A DNA stretch of 10,309 nucleotides from JAGVVZ01 sp964373165 (GCA_964373165.1 CAYJTF010000030.1:1-10309), one strand, 5' to 3'; counted from the first letter of the stretch, positions 1 through 7,130 are shown. Notes: generated by a model not told the origin, from the letters alone. Translations and numbers: made by a program.

Positions 1-268
1 ATTGGCAACTTGAATCTGCATTGCATCCTGCTTGGTTTCCATCCAAACTCCAGCAACCACCTGTAAAACCACCATTGATGCAACATCCTACAGGATCTTC
101 ACAGAAGGGATCTGTTTCTTCAGGGGACCAAACACAACCCGCAGCAGATTCACAATTAGCCTGATTTCCGTTATGATCGAAGCATGTAGGCGCAGCAACC
201 AAATTAAAGGAAAACACAATACCCAATAATGTTGTTAGTAAAAACAATGCGCCAATTTTTTTATTCAT
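1..268 (-). CDS. Secreted Cys-rich repeat protein, partial (C-terminus off left edge)
   Basis: ATG is at 268-266 and the frame stays open for 89 codons to the window edge. The N-terminus is a clear signal peptide: lysines at 3-4, a hydrophobic core at about 6-24, and a likely cut after VAA near residue 26. The mature part has nine cysteines in 61 residues. A module C-x9-C-x5-C occurs twice (C29/C39/C45 and C72/C82/C88). Both copies share Gly-Asn-Gln before the middle Cys, and a C56 and CC62-63 group lies between them. This suggests a disulfide-stabilised extracellular repeat protein; more modules probably follow beyond the edge. I recognise no named family and assign no function. The direction and the shared secretory theme match the surface protein further upstream on this strand. 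Confidence 0.8.
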   Translation of the reverse strand, partial: MNKKIGALFLLTTLLGIVFSFNLVAAPTCFDHNGNQANCESAAGCVWSPEETDPFCEDPVGCCINGGFTGGCWSLDGNQAGCNADSSCQ

Positions 269-312
269 TATTACGGACCTAGATGAAAGTAATACATTAA
301 TTTTGTATTTCT

Positions 313-340
313 AGAATAAAAATATTTTCTATTGAAAATA
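313..340 (-). terminator. Hairpin plus T-tract after the 84-residue gene
   Basis: On the minus strand a perfect 7-bp stem (TATTTTC / GAAAATA, at 340-334 and 329-323) with a 4-base loop is followed by TTTTTATT. It begins 10 bases after the stop codon at 351-353. The stem is all AT except one GC pair, so it is weak. The T-tract is the element archaeal RNA polymerase mostly responds to. Confidence 0.45.
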
Positions 341-350
341 AGTGAAATTG

Positions 351-605
351 TCACATTCGTTCTTCTTTCGTTCTCACTTTTAAGTAATCAATAACGTTGA
401 TATAAACAAAATGCAAAAGCATAACCCAAATTATTATTAGTATAAGCAATTCAATGTACGCTTCTCCTATACTATTTATTTCAACAACCACTTTCTTCTC
501 TTCGCTGAAATATGCTGTAAGAAATGTGATTGTGAAAACGATGAACACGCCGATTAAACATTGAAACAATAATGATAGTTCTTTGCTTGCTTTAACATAT
601 GTCAT
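351..605 (-). CDS. Small two-helix membrane protein, unknown function
   Basis: 84 residues with an ATG start at 605. Two hydrophobic segments are visible, at about residues 12-32 and 51-71. Between them lies a short charged loop containing EEKK, and the tail is basic and acidic (KVRTKEERM). I recognise no family. The gene begins 24 bases after the stop of the large surface-protein gene on the same strand, so the two may be co-expressed. There is no Shine-Dalgarno; the bases before the ATG are a pyrimidine tract. A CTTTAAAT box at 628-635, overlapping the upstream stop codon, sits 26 bases before the ATG, so a separate leaderless transcript is equally possible. It could be an accessory to the surface protein or unrelated. 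Confidence 0.65.
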   Translation of the reverse strand: MTYVKASKELSLLFQCLIGVFIVFTITFLTAYFSEEKKVVVEINSIGEAYIELLILIIIWVMLLHFVYINVIDYLKVRTKEERM

Positions 606-620
606 GAAGAAAAAAAGAAA
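606..620 (-). terminator. T-rich tract after the surface-protein gene
   Basis: On the minus strand, ten bases after the TAA of the surface-protein gene, a pyrimidine tract contains seven consecutive Ts flanked by further Ts. Archaeal intrinsic termination relies on such T runs without needing a hairpin. The tract abuts the ATG of the next gene, so read-through versus termination cannot be decided from sequence. Confidence 0.3.
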
Positions 621-627
621 TTAAATG

Positions 628-635
628 ATTTAAAG
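628..635 (-). promoter_or_regulatory. Candidate TATA box for the 84-residue gene
   Basis: CTTTAAAT on the minus strand is centred about 26.5 bases before the ATG at 605, the spacing expected for a leaderless archaeal transcript. It overlaps the stop codon of the upstream gene. Confidence 0.35.
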
Positions 636-2303
636 TGTGGTGTTGTAAACCATCGGTTTTTGCTGTTTTGTATGAAATGCTTTTGCAACCAATACTAATA
701 AAACTACTAGCAAGATTCCTAAGAGCAACGTGGCCCATGTCTTGCCTGGCTTCCTTATGATTGGCGGCAACTCTAATGGTTTCTTAACTGTCGTGGTTGG
801 AACTGGTTGAGTTGGTGTCGTTGGAACTGTCGTGGTTGGAACTGGTTGAGTTGGTGTCGTCACAGCAGCTTTAGTTGTAACTGCAAATACAGATAGACCA
901 GACGATTCACTTTCAAAGTAAACATATCCATTATCCTCACTCAATTTTGATGTTGATAATTCGTTCCATACATTGTCCGCATATCTGCTCAATGCTACTT
1001 GATCTGCTGATACTCCATTTTCTGCGAGCCATGTTTTTGGAACTTGGAATTTTATTTTTACTTTACTTAGAGAAGAATCGTCTATGCCACTCGATTTAAT
1101 CTCCAAATATCCGAATACCTTTCCACCGACTTTAACAGTTATTCCTGTGGGTTCGCTGACCTTTGTCACTTTAACTTGAACTGTTTGCGCATCTTTCGTC
1201 GTCAATATTTCAATCTCACTGACACCTGTATCTTTTGCTGCTTGATCACTGAATGAAATTGTTGTTGCCTTGCCTGATCTGACATTGGACACTAATGAAA
1301 CGTAGGATGCGCTGACAGCTGTTGTGCCTAAGCCTGTCGCACCCGCTGCGCTTCCACCACCTGTCGTTCCTGATGACGTACCTGTATCGACACTGAATGC
1401 GTTTGTAGTTGTTAAATTGGCTTGATTACCTGCGATATCTGTTGCAAGTATTTCAACGTGATAATTACCTGTTACTGACGTGCCTGTATATGTATAAGGA
1501 CTTGAGAAGCTTGCTGATGTTGAACTACCGCTGGATTTAGTAACTTTAACTGTCTTTGTATTCACTCCTGACAATGAATCTGAAACACTTGCAGATATGG
1601 AAACGCTCTGCAACAGCAACGGCGATGACGGACTAACGCTAAAACTTGAAATTGATGGGGCAGTCTGATCAATTACAAATGATCCTGATGTTTGATCTTT
1701 ATATATTCTGAAGTTATAACCGCTTTGTGCAAATGCATCCATGTCAGCAGTATAGTCCCCTTCACCTGCTCCTTCAGCAGTTATATTCCAAGTAATATTA
1801 TATCTTAATTCGCCTCCGCTGCCTGAAGAATCATATCCTGTCGCATATCCGTAACCATATCCATATCCATATGTTTGGTTTTCTGTACCATAGCCCGATG
1901 CTCCATAACCGTATCCATATCCGAACATTTCAAAACTAGTATCATCGGCATAGCCAAATCCTATAACATTTACTGGCGTAATTGTCAGGTTGCCGCAACC
2001 ACTGACTGCTTGACCCGAAGTAGCAAATATACAAGTTTTGTTGGTCGGACCCGTAATGAATAAAGTTAGATTTTGAACGGGTATTCTCTCATCCGTTTCT
2101 ATGTCTACATCCGCAATGAAGGTAACATTTTCAGCACCGTTTTTATAATACGTAGAATCAGTAGATACATCAACAACGACACTCAATACAGGTCCAGCCA
2201 TTATTAACAATACTATAATAGCAAGAGTAGTAAAAACTGAAGTAAATCTTTTTTTTAAGCTAGATTTATTTTTATGAAATACTGAGTAAGTCATCGAATT
2301 CAC
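630..2303 (-). CDS. Surface protein with GYG tract, Ig-like and PGF-pre-PGF-type domains, C-terminal anchor
   Basis: 557 residues. There is a signal peptide or N-anchor (basic residues 11-19, hydrophobic 21-41). Next are an N-terminal beta-rich region (about 42-125, Cys91 and Cys103), a Gly-Tyr tract (128-157), an Ig/cadherin-like domain (about 213-306) and a Gly/Ser linker. A domain at about 335-476 matches the archaeal PGF-pre-PGF pattern: beta repeats, FQVPKTWL, LSRYADNVWNEL, then SGLSVFAV. A Thr/Pro stalk (480-506) and one membrane helix (522-540) end in a short basic tail. The usual PGF-CTERM sorting tripartite motif is not visible, so it looks directly membrane-anchored. Eight N-x-S/T sequons are extracellular, seven of them between 59 and 175. 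The start is GTG at 2303, chosen because the TATA-like box is 27.5 bases upstream; ATG at 2294 is the alternative (554 residues). The role is probably cell-surface structure or adhesion. Confidence 0.82.
   Translation of the reverse strand: MNSMTYSVFHKNKSSLKKRFTSVFTTLAIIVLLIMAGPVLSVVVDVSTDSTYYKNGAENVTFIADVDIETDERIPVQNLTLFITGPTNKTCIFATSGQAVSGCGNLTITPVNVIGFGYADDTSFEMFGYGYGYGASGYGTENQTYGYGYGYGYATGYDSSGSGGELRYNITWNITAEGAGEGDYTADMDAFAQSGYNFRIYKDQTSGSFVIDQTAPSISSFSVSPSSPLLLQSVSISASVSDSLSGVNTKTVKVTKSSGSSTSASFSSPYTYTGTSVTGNYHVEILATDIAGNQANLTTTNAFSVDTGTSSGTTGGGSAAGATGLGTTAVSASYVSLVSNVRSGKATTISFSDQAAKDTGVSEIEILTTKDAQTVQVKVTKVSEPTGITVKVGGKVFGYLEIKSSGIDDSSLSKVKIKFQVPKTWLAENGVSADQVALSRYADNVWNELSTSKLSEDNGYVYFESESSGLSVFAVTTKAAVTTPTQPVPTTTVPTTPTQPVPTTTVKKPLELPPIIRKPGKTWATLLLGILLVVLLVLVAKAFHTKQQKPMVYNTTL
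786..860 (-). repeat. Perfect 39-bp tandem repeat in the Thr/Pro stalk
   Basis: A 36-base block is present twice, identically, at 786-821 and 825-860, giving a 39-base period. The unit is 13 codons, so copy number can change without shifting frame. It encodes a TTTVPTTPTQPVP-type stalk just outside the membrane anchor. Perfect identity, including silent positions, suggests a recent duplication. Confidence 0.85.
1833..1922 (-). repeat. Gly-Tyr (GYGYGYG) low-complexity tract
   Basis: This encodes residues 128-157 of the surface protein: two runs of alternating Gly and Tyr joined by an ASGYGTENQT linker. At DNA level it is a set of imperfect short repeats built on the plus-strand motif CCATATC/CCGTAT. 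Glycine codons vary, so the repeat is held mainly at protein level. Confidence 0.8.
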
Positions 2304-2308
2304 TTTAA

Positions 2309-2325
2309 TGACATTGCAGATGTCA
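2309..2325. promoter_or_regulatory. Inverted repeat between TATA box and start of the surface-protein gene
   Basis: TGACATTGCAGATGTCA has perfect 6-base arms around a 5-base spacer. It lies exactly between the minus-strand TATA-like box (2327-2334) and the GTG at 2303. That is a classic place for an archaeal repressor to block polymerase. A palindrome of this size can also arise by chance. Confidence 0.35.
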
Positions 2326-2326
2326 A

Positions 2327-2334
2327 TAATATAG
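2327..2334 (-). promoter_or_regulatory. Candidate TATA box for the surface-protein gene
   Basis: CTATATTA on the minus strand is centred 27.5 bases before the GTG at 2303 and 36.5 before the ATG at 2294. The first distance fits a leaderless transcript; the second would leave a leader of about ten bases. Confidence 0.45.
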
Positions 2335-2408
2335 ATTGGGGCTTATACTATAAAAATATTTGCATGAGAAATTTGTTTCTATATCATAGAAGATTACGTT
2401 AAACGCTC

Positions 2409-2416
2409 TTTAATGA
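2409..2416 (+). promoter_or_regulatory. Candidate TATA box for the flippase gene
   Basis: TTTAATGA, continuing into TAAAT, is centred 25.5 bases before the ATG at 2438. This supports that ATG over the GTG at 2435 and over an out-of-frame ATG at 2431, and implies a leaderless message. Confidence 0.4.
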
Positions 2417-2437
2417 TAAATAATAATAATATGAGTG

Positions 2438-3630
2438 ATGATAAACAAATTCATAAAAAACACTTTTCAAGATAAAGTTTTCATAAAAGATAGCACTGTT
2501 CTTTTTTTCGCAAGCACACTGTCAAATGGCGTTTTGTTTCTAATTAACTTGTTACTATCAAGAATGTTCGAACCCAGCTTATTTGGAAGCTTTAAAACAA
2601 CTCTCTATCTCTTTTCGTTGTTGGGTGGGTTATTGGATGTTGGCATTATGTATACACTTCCTAAATTTATAGCGGAATTCAGAGGCAGTAAAAAGAATAA
2701 ANNNNNNNNNNTAAAATAGGTCCCATGATATTATGGTTTGTTAAACTGCGTCTGATCTTGTTTTTCGCATTAATATCAGTCCTGTTTATTTTCAAAACGC
2801 AAATCACAACTTTGTTTTTACACAACCCAGAACTAGAGCCATTGACAATAGCTGGCATATTTATTGTTTTTTGCTATTTTTTCGTGTTTCTGAAATCAAT
2901 TGTAAGCGGATATGAAAATTTCACTCTGCTTTCTCTATCATTAGTGGTGCCTTCTATTATTTTCGGTGTTTTGGGATTTTTTTCAGCGTATTTCTTCACA
3001 CCGTTCCATACGGTATTGGCATATGCCATATCCATTCTCATCGGATCAATCATTTGTTTGCCTTTTATTTTAAAACAAAAGCTGTTAATGAACATCAAGG
3101 GGTTCAACCCGAATAAAATATTTTTAAACTACTCAATGCCCATGTATTTAATTAGTATACCATCTCAAATAGGTTTTAGCATAACACCTATACTAAGCAT
3201 ATTCTTCCCTCAAGAATTAATTGGTTACTTCTCCTTTGCGTTTATGTTCTATTTTGCGGGATCGTCTGTATCCTCAACTTTGGGTGCTGTTTTGTTCCCG
3301 AAAGTTTCTAGATTAAATGGACAGAAAAAACACTCAGAAGTGAAAAAAAGTTTAACTAGAGCCTTTATTATATATACTGTTGTTGTCGTTATAGGAACTA
3401 CAGGAGTATTACTATTTTCAAAACTGTTCATGGAGATATTCGCACCGAAATATCTGCCGGGATTGACTATGTTCAAGGTGATAGTCATCTCCGGTCTGAT
3501 ATTGGGGTATTCCAATATTATGGGATCTTATTATGCTGCTGTTGCAAAAATAAAAGAAACAGCAATACTAACTATAGTGCAAAACATCATAGTATTTGCA
3601 ATATGCTATTTCCTCTTAGCCACTTTCTGA
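2438..3630 (+). CDS. Polysaccharide flippase (Wzx/MVF-like), split by assembly gap, short C-terminus
   Basis: A multi-pass membrane protein of the MATE/MVF superfamily, expected to flip lipid-linked oligosaccharide across the membrane. The first part (2438-2701) carries two helices and the family signature of TLSNGVLFLINLLLSRMFEPSLFG type followed by YTLPKFIAEFRG. After ten Ns the second part (2713-3630) continues with KIGPMILWFVK and nine more helices. NYSMPMYLIS starts the second half of the fold. The two parts are in different frames as written, because the N count is arbitrary. Eleven helices are seen in about 395 residues, against 12-14 in about 400-500 usual. The protein stops right after helix 11, where a GxxGAAxA-type helix normally follows. 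The tail overlaps the convergent gene by 25 bp. It probably works with the sugar genes to the right. Confidence 0.8.
2702..2711. other. Assembly gap of ten Ns inside the flippase gene
   Basis: Ten Ns are a scaffolder placeholder, not a measured length. Both flanks are open and flippase-like (RGSKKNK before, KIGPMIL after). For one continuous frame the missing length must be 3n+2 bases, so ten cannot be right unless there is another error. In related proteins this cytoplasmic loop is short, so few bases are probably missing. Confidence 0.95.
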
Positions 3631-5678
3631 TCTTTCTTGAAATACATGACAAGAATGAAAATAAATGTTCCAAGTGAAGCCAAATATCCAATTATATAAT
3701 AGTTAAATCTGGAGAAGTAGAGTTTATTTGGATTTTTCGAAATAAAGAGGTTGGTTCCCATAAACGTCCTGACAGGTTTTTGCCCATCCAACACCCAACC
3801 TTCTGAATAAAGATCGGTAAGAACAACCAGTCCGCTTCCACCGCTAAGTTCATAGCTTATAGCAGAATTCTTTGAAAATGAAACTCTATTAGATTGCAAA
3901 GTAGGCAAAGAATAATTTTTCCACAGGCCTTTACTCAAGTAAACAGTTCTGGTCGAGTTGCTATTATCAAATGCCTTAAAAAAATCTTCTCCGTCAACAA
4001 AAATTATCTTATTTGCCGAATAAATTTTTGTGGTATTAATATTGTTTTTAAAGAGAACTAGCTGATCACTTTCCTCGATTAATTGCAAATCTGTTTGATT
4101 AAAGAGAAAGTTATACTGTAGCCAATCGGCTTGTTTTGCTAATATTATATATTTCACATTAAGGTGCGAGACGAGACTACCGAAATTTTTGATTCTATTT
4201 TTATTGAATAACAAGAACTCGATATATCTGGAAGTTGGATTGTTCGACTGAGAATATATTCCTCCCGCTTCTATATTATCTCCGCTTATAACAGGTTTTG
4301 AAAAGAAAGCATTTGCTGGATTTGCTATTCTTTGTTTTGGATTAAAATTAAAGTCCATGTACATATGCCAAGGCAAAAATAAAATATTGAAATCACTATC
4401 GTCTCTCTTCATCACTTCTTCAGCTCTTTCCCATTCTTCAGGATACTGAGAAACCCCCAACTGATTTTTAAAACCAAACAGCATTGTGTAAGAATATATT
4501 AAAGGCGTTGAGAAGAAAATAGCAACAATTATTAACGATAGCAGACTTTTCCTCAATTTTTGAGTTTTGATTTCTTTGGAAAAGTCTCCCACTGCAACAC
4601 CACCAAAGAATGAATACATTAACACTACAACTGAAAGTAATTTGTGAGGTTCTCTAAAACCTCTAAACAGAGGGAATTTTTCAAAAAAGAATGTGAATAT
4701 TTTGGAGAATGATGGAAGGGATGTGCCTGTTGCGAAGATCAGCAATATGACAGAAAATATGACGAACAGCCACGAGATTAACCTGAGTCTTTTATCGTTC
4801 TTTATTATCAGAAAGCCGTGAATAGATAAAAACAATATGACAAAATATAATACATACCAGAACGGCAGATGGAACTTGGCATAATCATAGGCACTTCTCC
4901 AAAATCCATGCATTGAACCCACGTTAAAGAGGACGTTGAAGTTAGTTGCTCCTTTGGGTGTGAAAAGTCCGATGTCCTGGCCGCTTATCCAAGAAGCAAA
5001 CGTGTGGGTTTTTGATTCTGTATTCAGTATGAAAGGCAGTATCCAATACGAATTCAGCAAAAAGTAGATTGATAATATTTTTACCAAATTTTTGAGCGTA
5101 TCTATTTTTTTCGAGCTGATATATTGTGCTATAAATATTATTGACAAGAAAAGAAGTGACAGCATAAGGAGGTGATAGGATATGCTAATGATGCTTAGTA
5201 CTAGGCCTATCTGAATCATTTTTTTTACTCTATTATCCTCATATTCCATTGCCAACTTCACCAACAACGGCAAAAAAGCATATCCAATCAGTATGTCTAA
5301 ATGCCCTGCAAGAAATCTCACAAACACAAAAGGATTTATCATGTAGAGGATACCTGCATAGAGCTTTCCTATCTTTTGTTTACTGGGACATAAATTATAA
5401 GCAAGAACGCCAGAGAGAAAGATGATAAAGAATAGAATAATTTTCTGTATCATCCAGACGGGCATGAATAAATTCAGCAGATACATCATTAGTCTCATGG
5501 GAATGTCAGGAGTTGGAGGACTATTTATATAAAAAGGAAAATCTTTAGGTAGCACTTGCGGTCCAAACACCATATCCAATGTTAATATATACCCTGGAAG
5601 CAACAGATCCCAAAGAATTATTATTGTAAGAAGGAAGAAGATTGCATAGCTAATGACACCAAGATTTATTTTTTTCAT
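3606..5678 (-). CDS. Large polytopic membrane protein, GT-C glycosyltransferase-like
   Basis: 690 residues with an ATG start at 5678. There are about a dozen hydrophobic segments in residues 8-410. An acidic residue, D35 in LTLDMVFGP, lies in the first outer loop, where GT-C enzymes place a catalytic Asp. Further landmarks are GHLDILIGYAFLPLL (125-139) and FRGFREPHKLL before a late helix. A roughly 250-residue soluble outer domain then follows (YPEEWERA, ILFLPWH, LNVKYIILAK), with one last helix (about 655-677) and a KKDQKVAKRK tail. The layout matches GT-C transferases and the YfhO or PTPS-related membrane families, which use polyprenyl-phosphate sugars on the outer face. The exact family and substrate are not resolved. 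It converges on the flippase gene, and the divergent 47-bp spacer on its other side holds TATA-like boxes. Confidence 0.65.
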   Translation of the reverse strand: MKKINLGVISYAIFFLLTIIILWDLLLPGYILTLDMVFGPQVLPKDFPFYINSPPTPDIPMRLMMYLLNLFMPVWMIQKIILFFIIFLSGVLAYNLCPSKQKIGKLYAGILYMINPFVFVRFLAGHLDILIGYAFLPLLVKLAMEYEDNRVKKMIQIGLVLSIISISYHLLMLSLLFLSIIFIAQYISSKKIDTLKNLVKILSIYFLLNSYWILPFILNTESKTHTFASWISGQDIGLFTPKGATNFNVLFNVGSMHGFWRSAYDYAKFHLPFWYVLYFVILFLSIHGFLIIKNDKRLRLISWLFVIFSVILLIFATGTSLPSFSKIFTFFFEKFPLFRGFREPHKLLSVVVLMYSFFGGVAVGDFSKEIKTQKLRKSLLSLIIVAIFFSTPLIYSYTMLFGFKNQLGVSQYPEEWERAEEVMKRDDSDFNILFLPWHMYMDFNFNPKQRIANPANAFFSKPVISGDNIEAGGIYSQSNNPTSRYIEFLLFNKNRIKNFGSLVSHLNVKYIILAKQADWLQYNFLFNQTDLQLIEESDQLVLFKNNINTTKIYSANKIIFVDGEDFFKAFDNSNSTRTVYLSKGLWKNYSLPTLQSNRVSFSKNSAISYELSGGSGLVVLTDLYSEGWVLDGQKPVRTFMGTNLFISKNPNKLYFSRFNYYIIGYLASLGTFIFILVMYFKKDQKVAKRK

Positions 5679-5690
5679 AACATTATTAAG

Positions 5691-5698
5691 TATATAAA
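5691..5698 (+). promoter_or_regulatory. TATA-like box in the divergent spacer before the gmd operon
   Basis: TATATAAA is centred 31.5 bases before the ATG at 5726, giving a leader of about five bases. It is nearly symmetric and reads TTTATATA on the other strand, but there it lies only 16.5 bases from the ATG of the 690-residue gene. For that gene AATTAATT at 5701-5708 (26.5 bases away) has better spacing but a weaker match. Confidence 0.4.
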
Positions 5699-5725
5699 AA
5701 AATTAATTTGAGAAAAAGATCCTTA

Positions 5726-6022
5726 ATGAAGACTAAAGATATAAGAGAATTTGTCCTGCATACATTTTTTACTTTGATAGCCTTTTCTCTCGTGTTTTAC
5801 ACTTATTTATATTATAACAAATTCGATCTTCCAGGATTGAATATAAGACTGTCTGTTGCAATCCTCATTCTCGGCGTTTTATGCATCATACTATATTCAG
5901 AAGAAATCTTAGACTCTATTTGGCACTTTAAATATTACGGAAAGATTGAATTGAAATATAAATTGAAAAACATATTTCTTTCTATAAAATCAAAAATAAA
6001 CAATATTCTTAGAAGGAGATAA
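5726..6022 (+). CDS. Small two-helix membrane protein upstream of gmd
   Basis: 98 residues from the ATG at 5726. An in-frame TTG at 5708 would add six residues but lies too close to the TATA-like box to be on the transcript. Two hydrophobic segments (about residues 9-27 and 40-57) are followed by a strongly basic, lysine-rich cytoplasmic tail ending in RRR. I recognise no family. Its stop codon lies four bases before the gmd ATG, and its last codons form the gmd Shine-Dalgarno, so the two are certainly co-transcribed and probably translationally coupled. It may be a membrane partner of the glycan machinery, which is inference from position only. Confidence 0.7.
   Translation: MKTKDIREFVLHTFFTLIAFSLVFYTYLYYNKFDLPGLNIRLSVAILILGVLCIILYSEEILDSIWHFKYYGKIELKYKLKNIFLSIKSKINNILRRR
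6013..6018 (+). promoter_or_regulatory. Strong Shine-Dalgarno for gmd
   Basis: AAGGAG, eight bases before the ATG at 6027, is built into the last Arg codons of the preceding gene. It is the clearest ribosome binding site in the window and belongs to an operon-internal gene, unlike the leaderless operon-first genes. Confidence 0.75.
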
Positions 6023-6026
6023 TTAA

Positions 6027-7079
6027 ATGAAGAAAGCATTGATAACTGGAATCACAGGACAAGATGGAGCATATCTAGCAAAGTTTCTTTTAGACAAAAA
6101 TTATGAAGTTTTTGGCACGTATAGAAGAGTGTCAACGCCCAACTTCTGGCGGCTGCAACACTTTGATATTTTCGAAAAAATTAATTTAATTCCTGCTGAC
6201 TTGCTGGATTCCGCTTCGCTGTTAGAAGCTGTCAAATTTTCTGATCCTGATGAGGTTTATCATTTAGCTGCGCAGAGTTTTGTCGGCGCTTCATTCGAGC
6301 AACCTGTAGGCACAGGCGCGATAACTGGTCTGGGTGTTGCAAGAATATTAGAATCTGTGAGAAATCTTAATCCGAATATAAAATTTTACCAGGCATCAAC
6401 AAGCGAATTATATGGTGCTAACAGAAAATATACGTTAAATGAGAATAGTCCGTTTGAGCCAGCGAACCCTTATGCTGTTGCAAAATTGTACGGGTTCTGG
6501 ATGACTAGAATTTATAGATCTGCATTCAACATGTTCGCTTGCAATGGCATACTATTCAATCATGAGTCTCCATTAAGGGGATTAGAGTTTGTAACTCGAA
6601 AAATTTCAAATTCTGTTGCTAAAATCGCTTTAGGGGTTGAAAAGGAATTGAGATTGGGCAATCTAGAATCGAAAAGGGATTGGGGGTATGCACCGGAATA
6701 CGTGGAATCAATGTGGAGAATGCTCCAACAAAAAGAGCCGGATGATTATGTCATTGCAACAAATGAAACGCATACTGTTAAAGAATTTGTAGAACATGCG
6801 TTTGATGCAGTTGGCTTAGATTGGCGGGAACATGTTAAAACAGATGACAGATTTATTAGGCCATTAGAAACTGATCACCTGCTTGGTGATTATTCAAAGG
6901 CAAAGGAAAAAATTGGGTGGGAACCGAAGACGAAGTTTAAAAAATTAGTTGAGATCATGACGAAAGAAGACTTGAAGAGGTGGAAAGACTGGCAAGACGG
7001 AAAAAGATTCCCTTGGGATGCTGCGCATTATCCTGACGAGCACAAAATAATTTCTTTGAAATTCAAATTGGATAAATAA
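6027..7079 (+). CDS. gmd: GDP-mannose 4,6-dehydratase
   Basis: 350 residues, full length. An extended short-chain dehydrogenase that converts GDP-D-mannose to GDP-4-keto-6-deoxy-D-mannose in the cytoplasm using bound NADP(H). The Rossmann motif GITGQDGAYLA gives Gly8, Gly11 and Gly14. YRRVSTPNFWRL follows as in Gmd. The active-site residues are Thr125, Glu127, Tyr149 and Lys153 (STSELYG and the YAVAK motif). The Gmd-specific FNHESPLRG and VTRKIS blocks and RDWGYAPEYVE are present. These distinguish it from RmlB-type dTDP-glucose dehydratases. The C-terminus has about 30 residues of Lys/Trp-rich tail after the core. No reductase (rmd) or fucose synthase (fcl) follows. The next genes instead include an aminotransferase suited to the 4-keto product, pointing to GDP-perosamine. 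Confidence 0.9.
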   Translation: MKKALITGITGQDGAYLAKFLLDKNYEVFGTYRRVSTPNFWRLQHFDIFEKINLIPADLLDSASLLEAVKFSDPDEVYHLAAQSFVGASFEQPVGTGAITGLGVARILESVRNLNPNIKFYQASTSELYGANRKYTLNENSPFEPANPYAVAKLYGFWMTRIYRSAFNMFACNGILFNHESPLRGLEFVTRKISNSVAKIALGVEKELRLGNLESKRDWGYAPEYVESMWRMLQQKEPDDYVIATNETHTVKEFVEHAFDAVGLDWREHVKTDDRFIRPLETDHLLGDYSKAKEKIGWEPKTKFKKLVEIMTKEDLKRWKDWQDGKRFPWDAAHYPDEHKIISLKFKLDK

Positions 7080-7101
7080 TAGACAAAAAACTCGAAATTA
7101 A

Positions 7102-7109
7102 TTTAATAA
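7102..7109 (+). promoter_or_regulatory. Candidate TATA box for the cupin-aminotransferase-methyltransferase operon
   Basis: TTTAATAA is centred 25.5 bases before the cupin ATG at 7131, in the 51-base AT-rich spacer after gmd. No Shine-Dalgarno is visible, so a leaderless message starting here is likely, although read-through from gmd is also possible. Confidence 0.45.
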
Positions 7110-7130
7110 AACTAGAACTAATAATAAACA

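Noticed and set aside
32..229. 65-residue plus-strand frame
   Set aside because: It lies antisense to a convincing signal-peptide, Cys-repeat gene; its composition is that of a shadow frame.
1833..1930. CRISPR-like or satellite array in the CCATATC repeats
   Set aside because: The units are only 6-12 bases, imperfect, without spacers, and encode a Gly-Tyr protein tract.
1875..2063. 62-residue plus-strand frame
   Set aside because: Antisense to the Gly-Tyr region of the surface protein; no domain sense.
6027..7079. dTDP-glucose 4,6-dehydratase (RmlB)
   Set aside because: The GQDGAYLA, FNHESPLRG and VTRKIS blocks are those of GDP-mannose 4,6-dehydratase.
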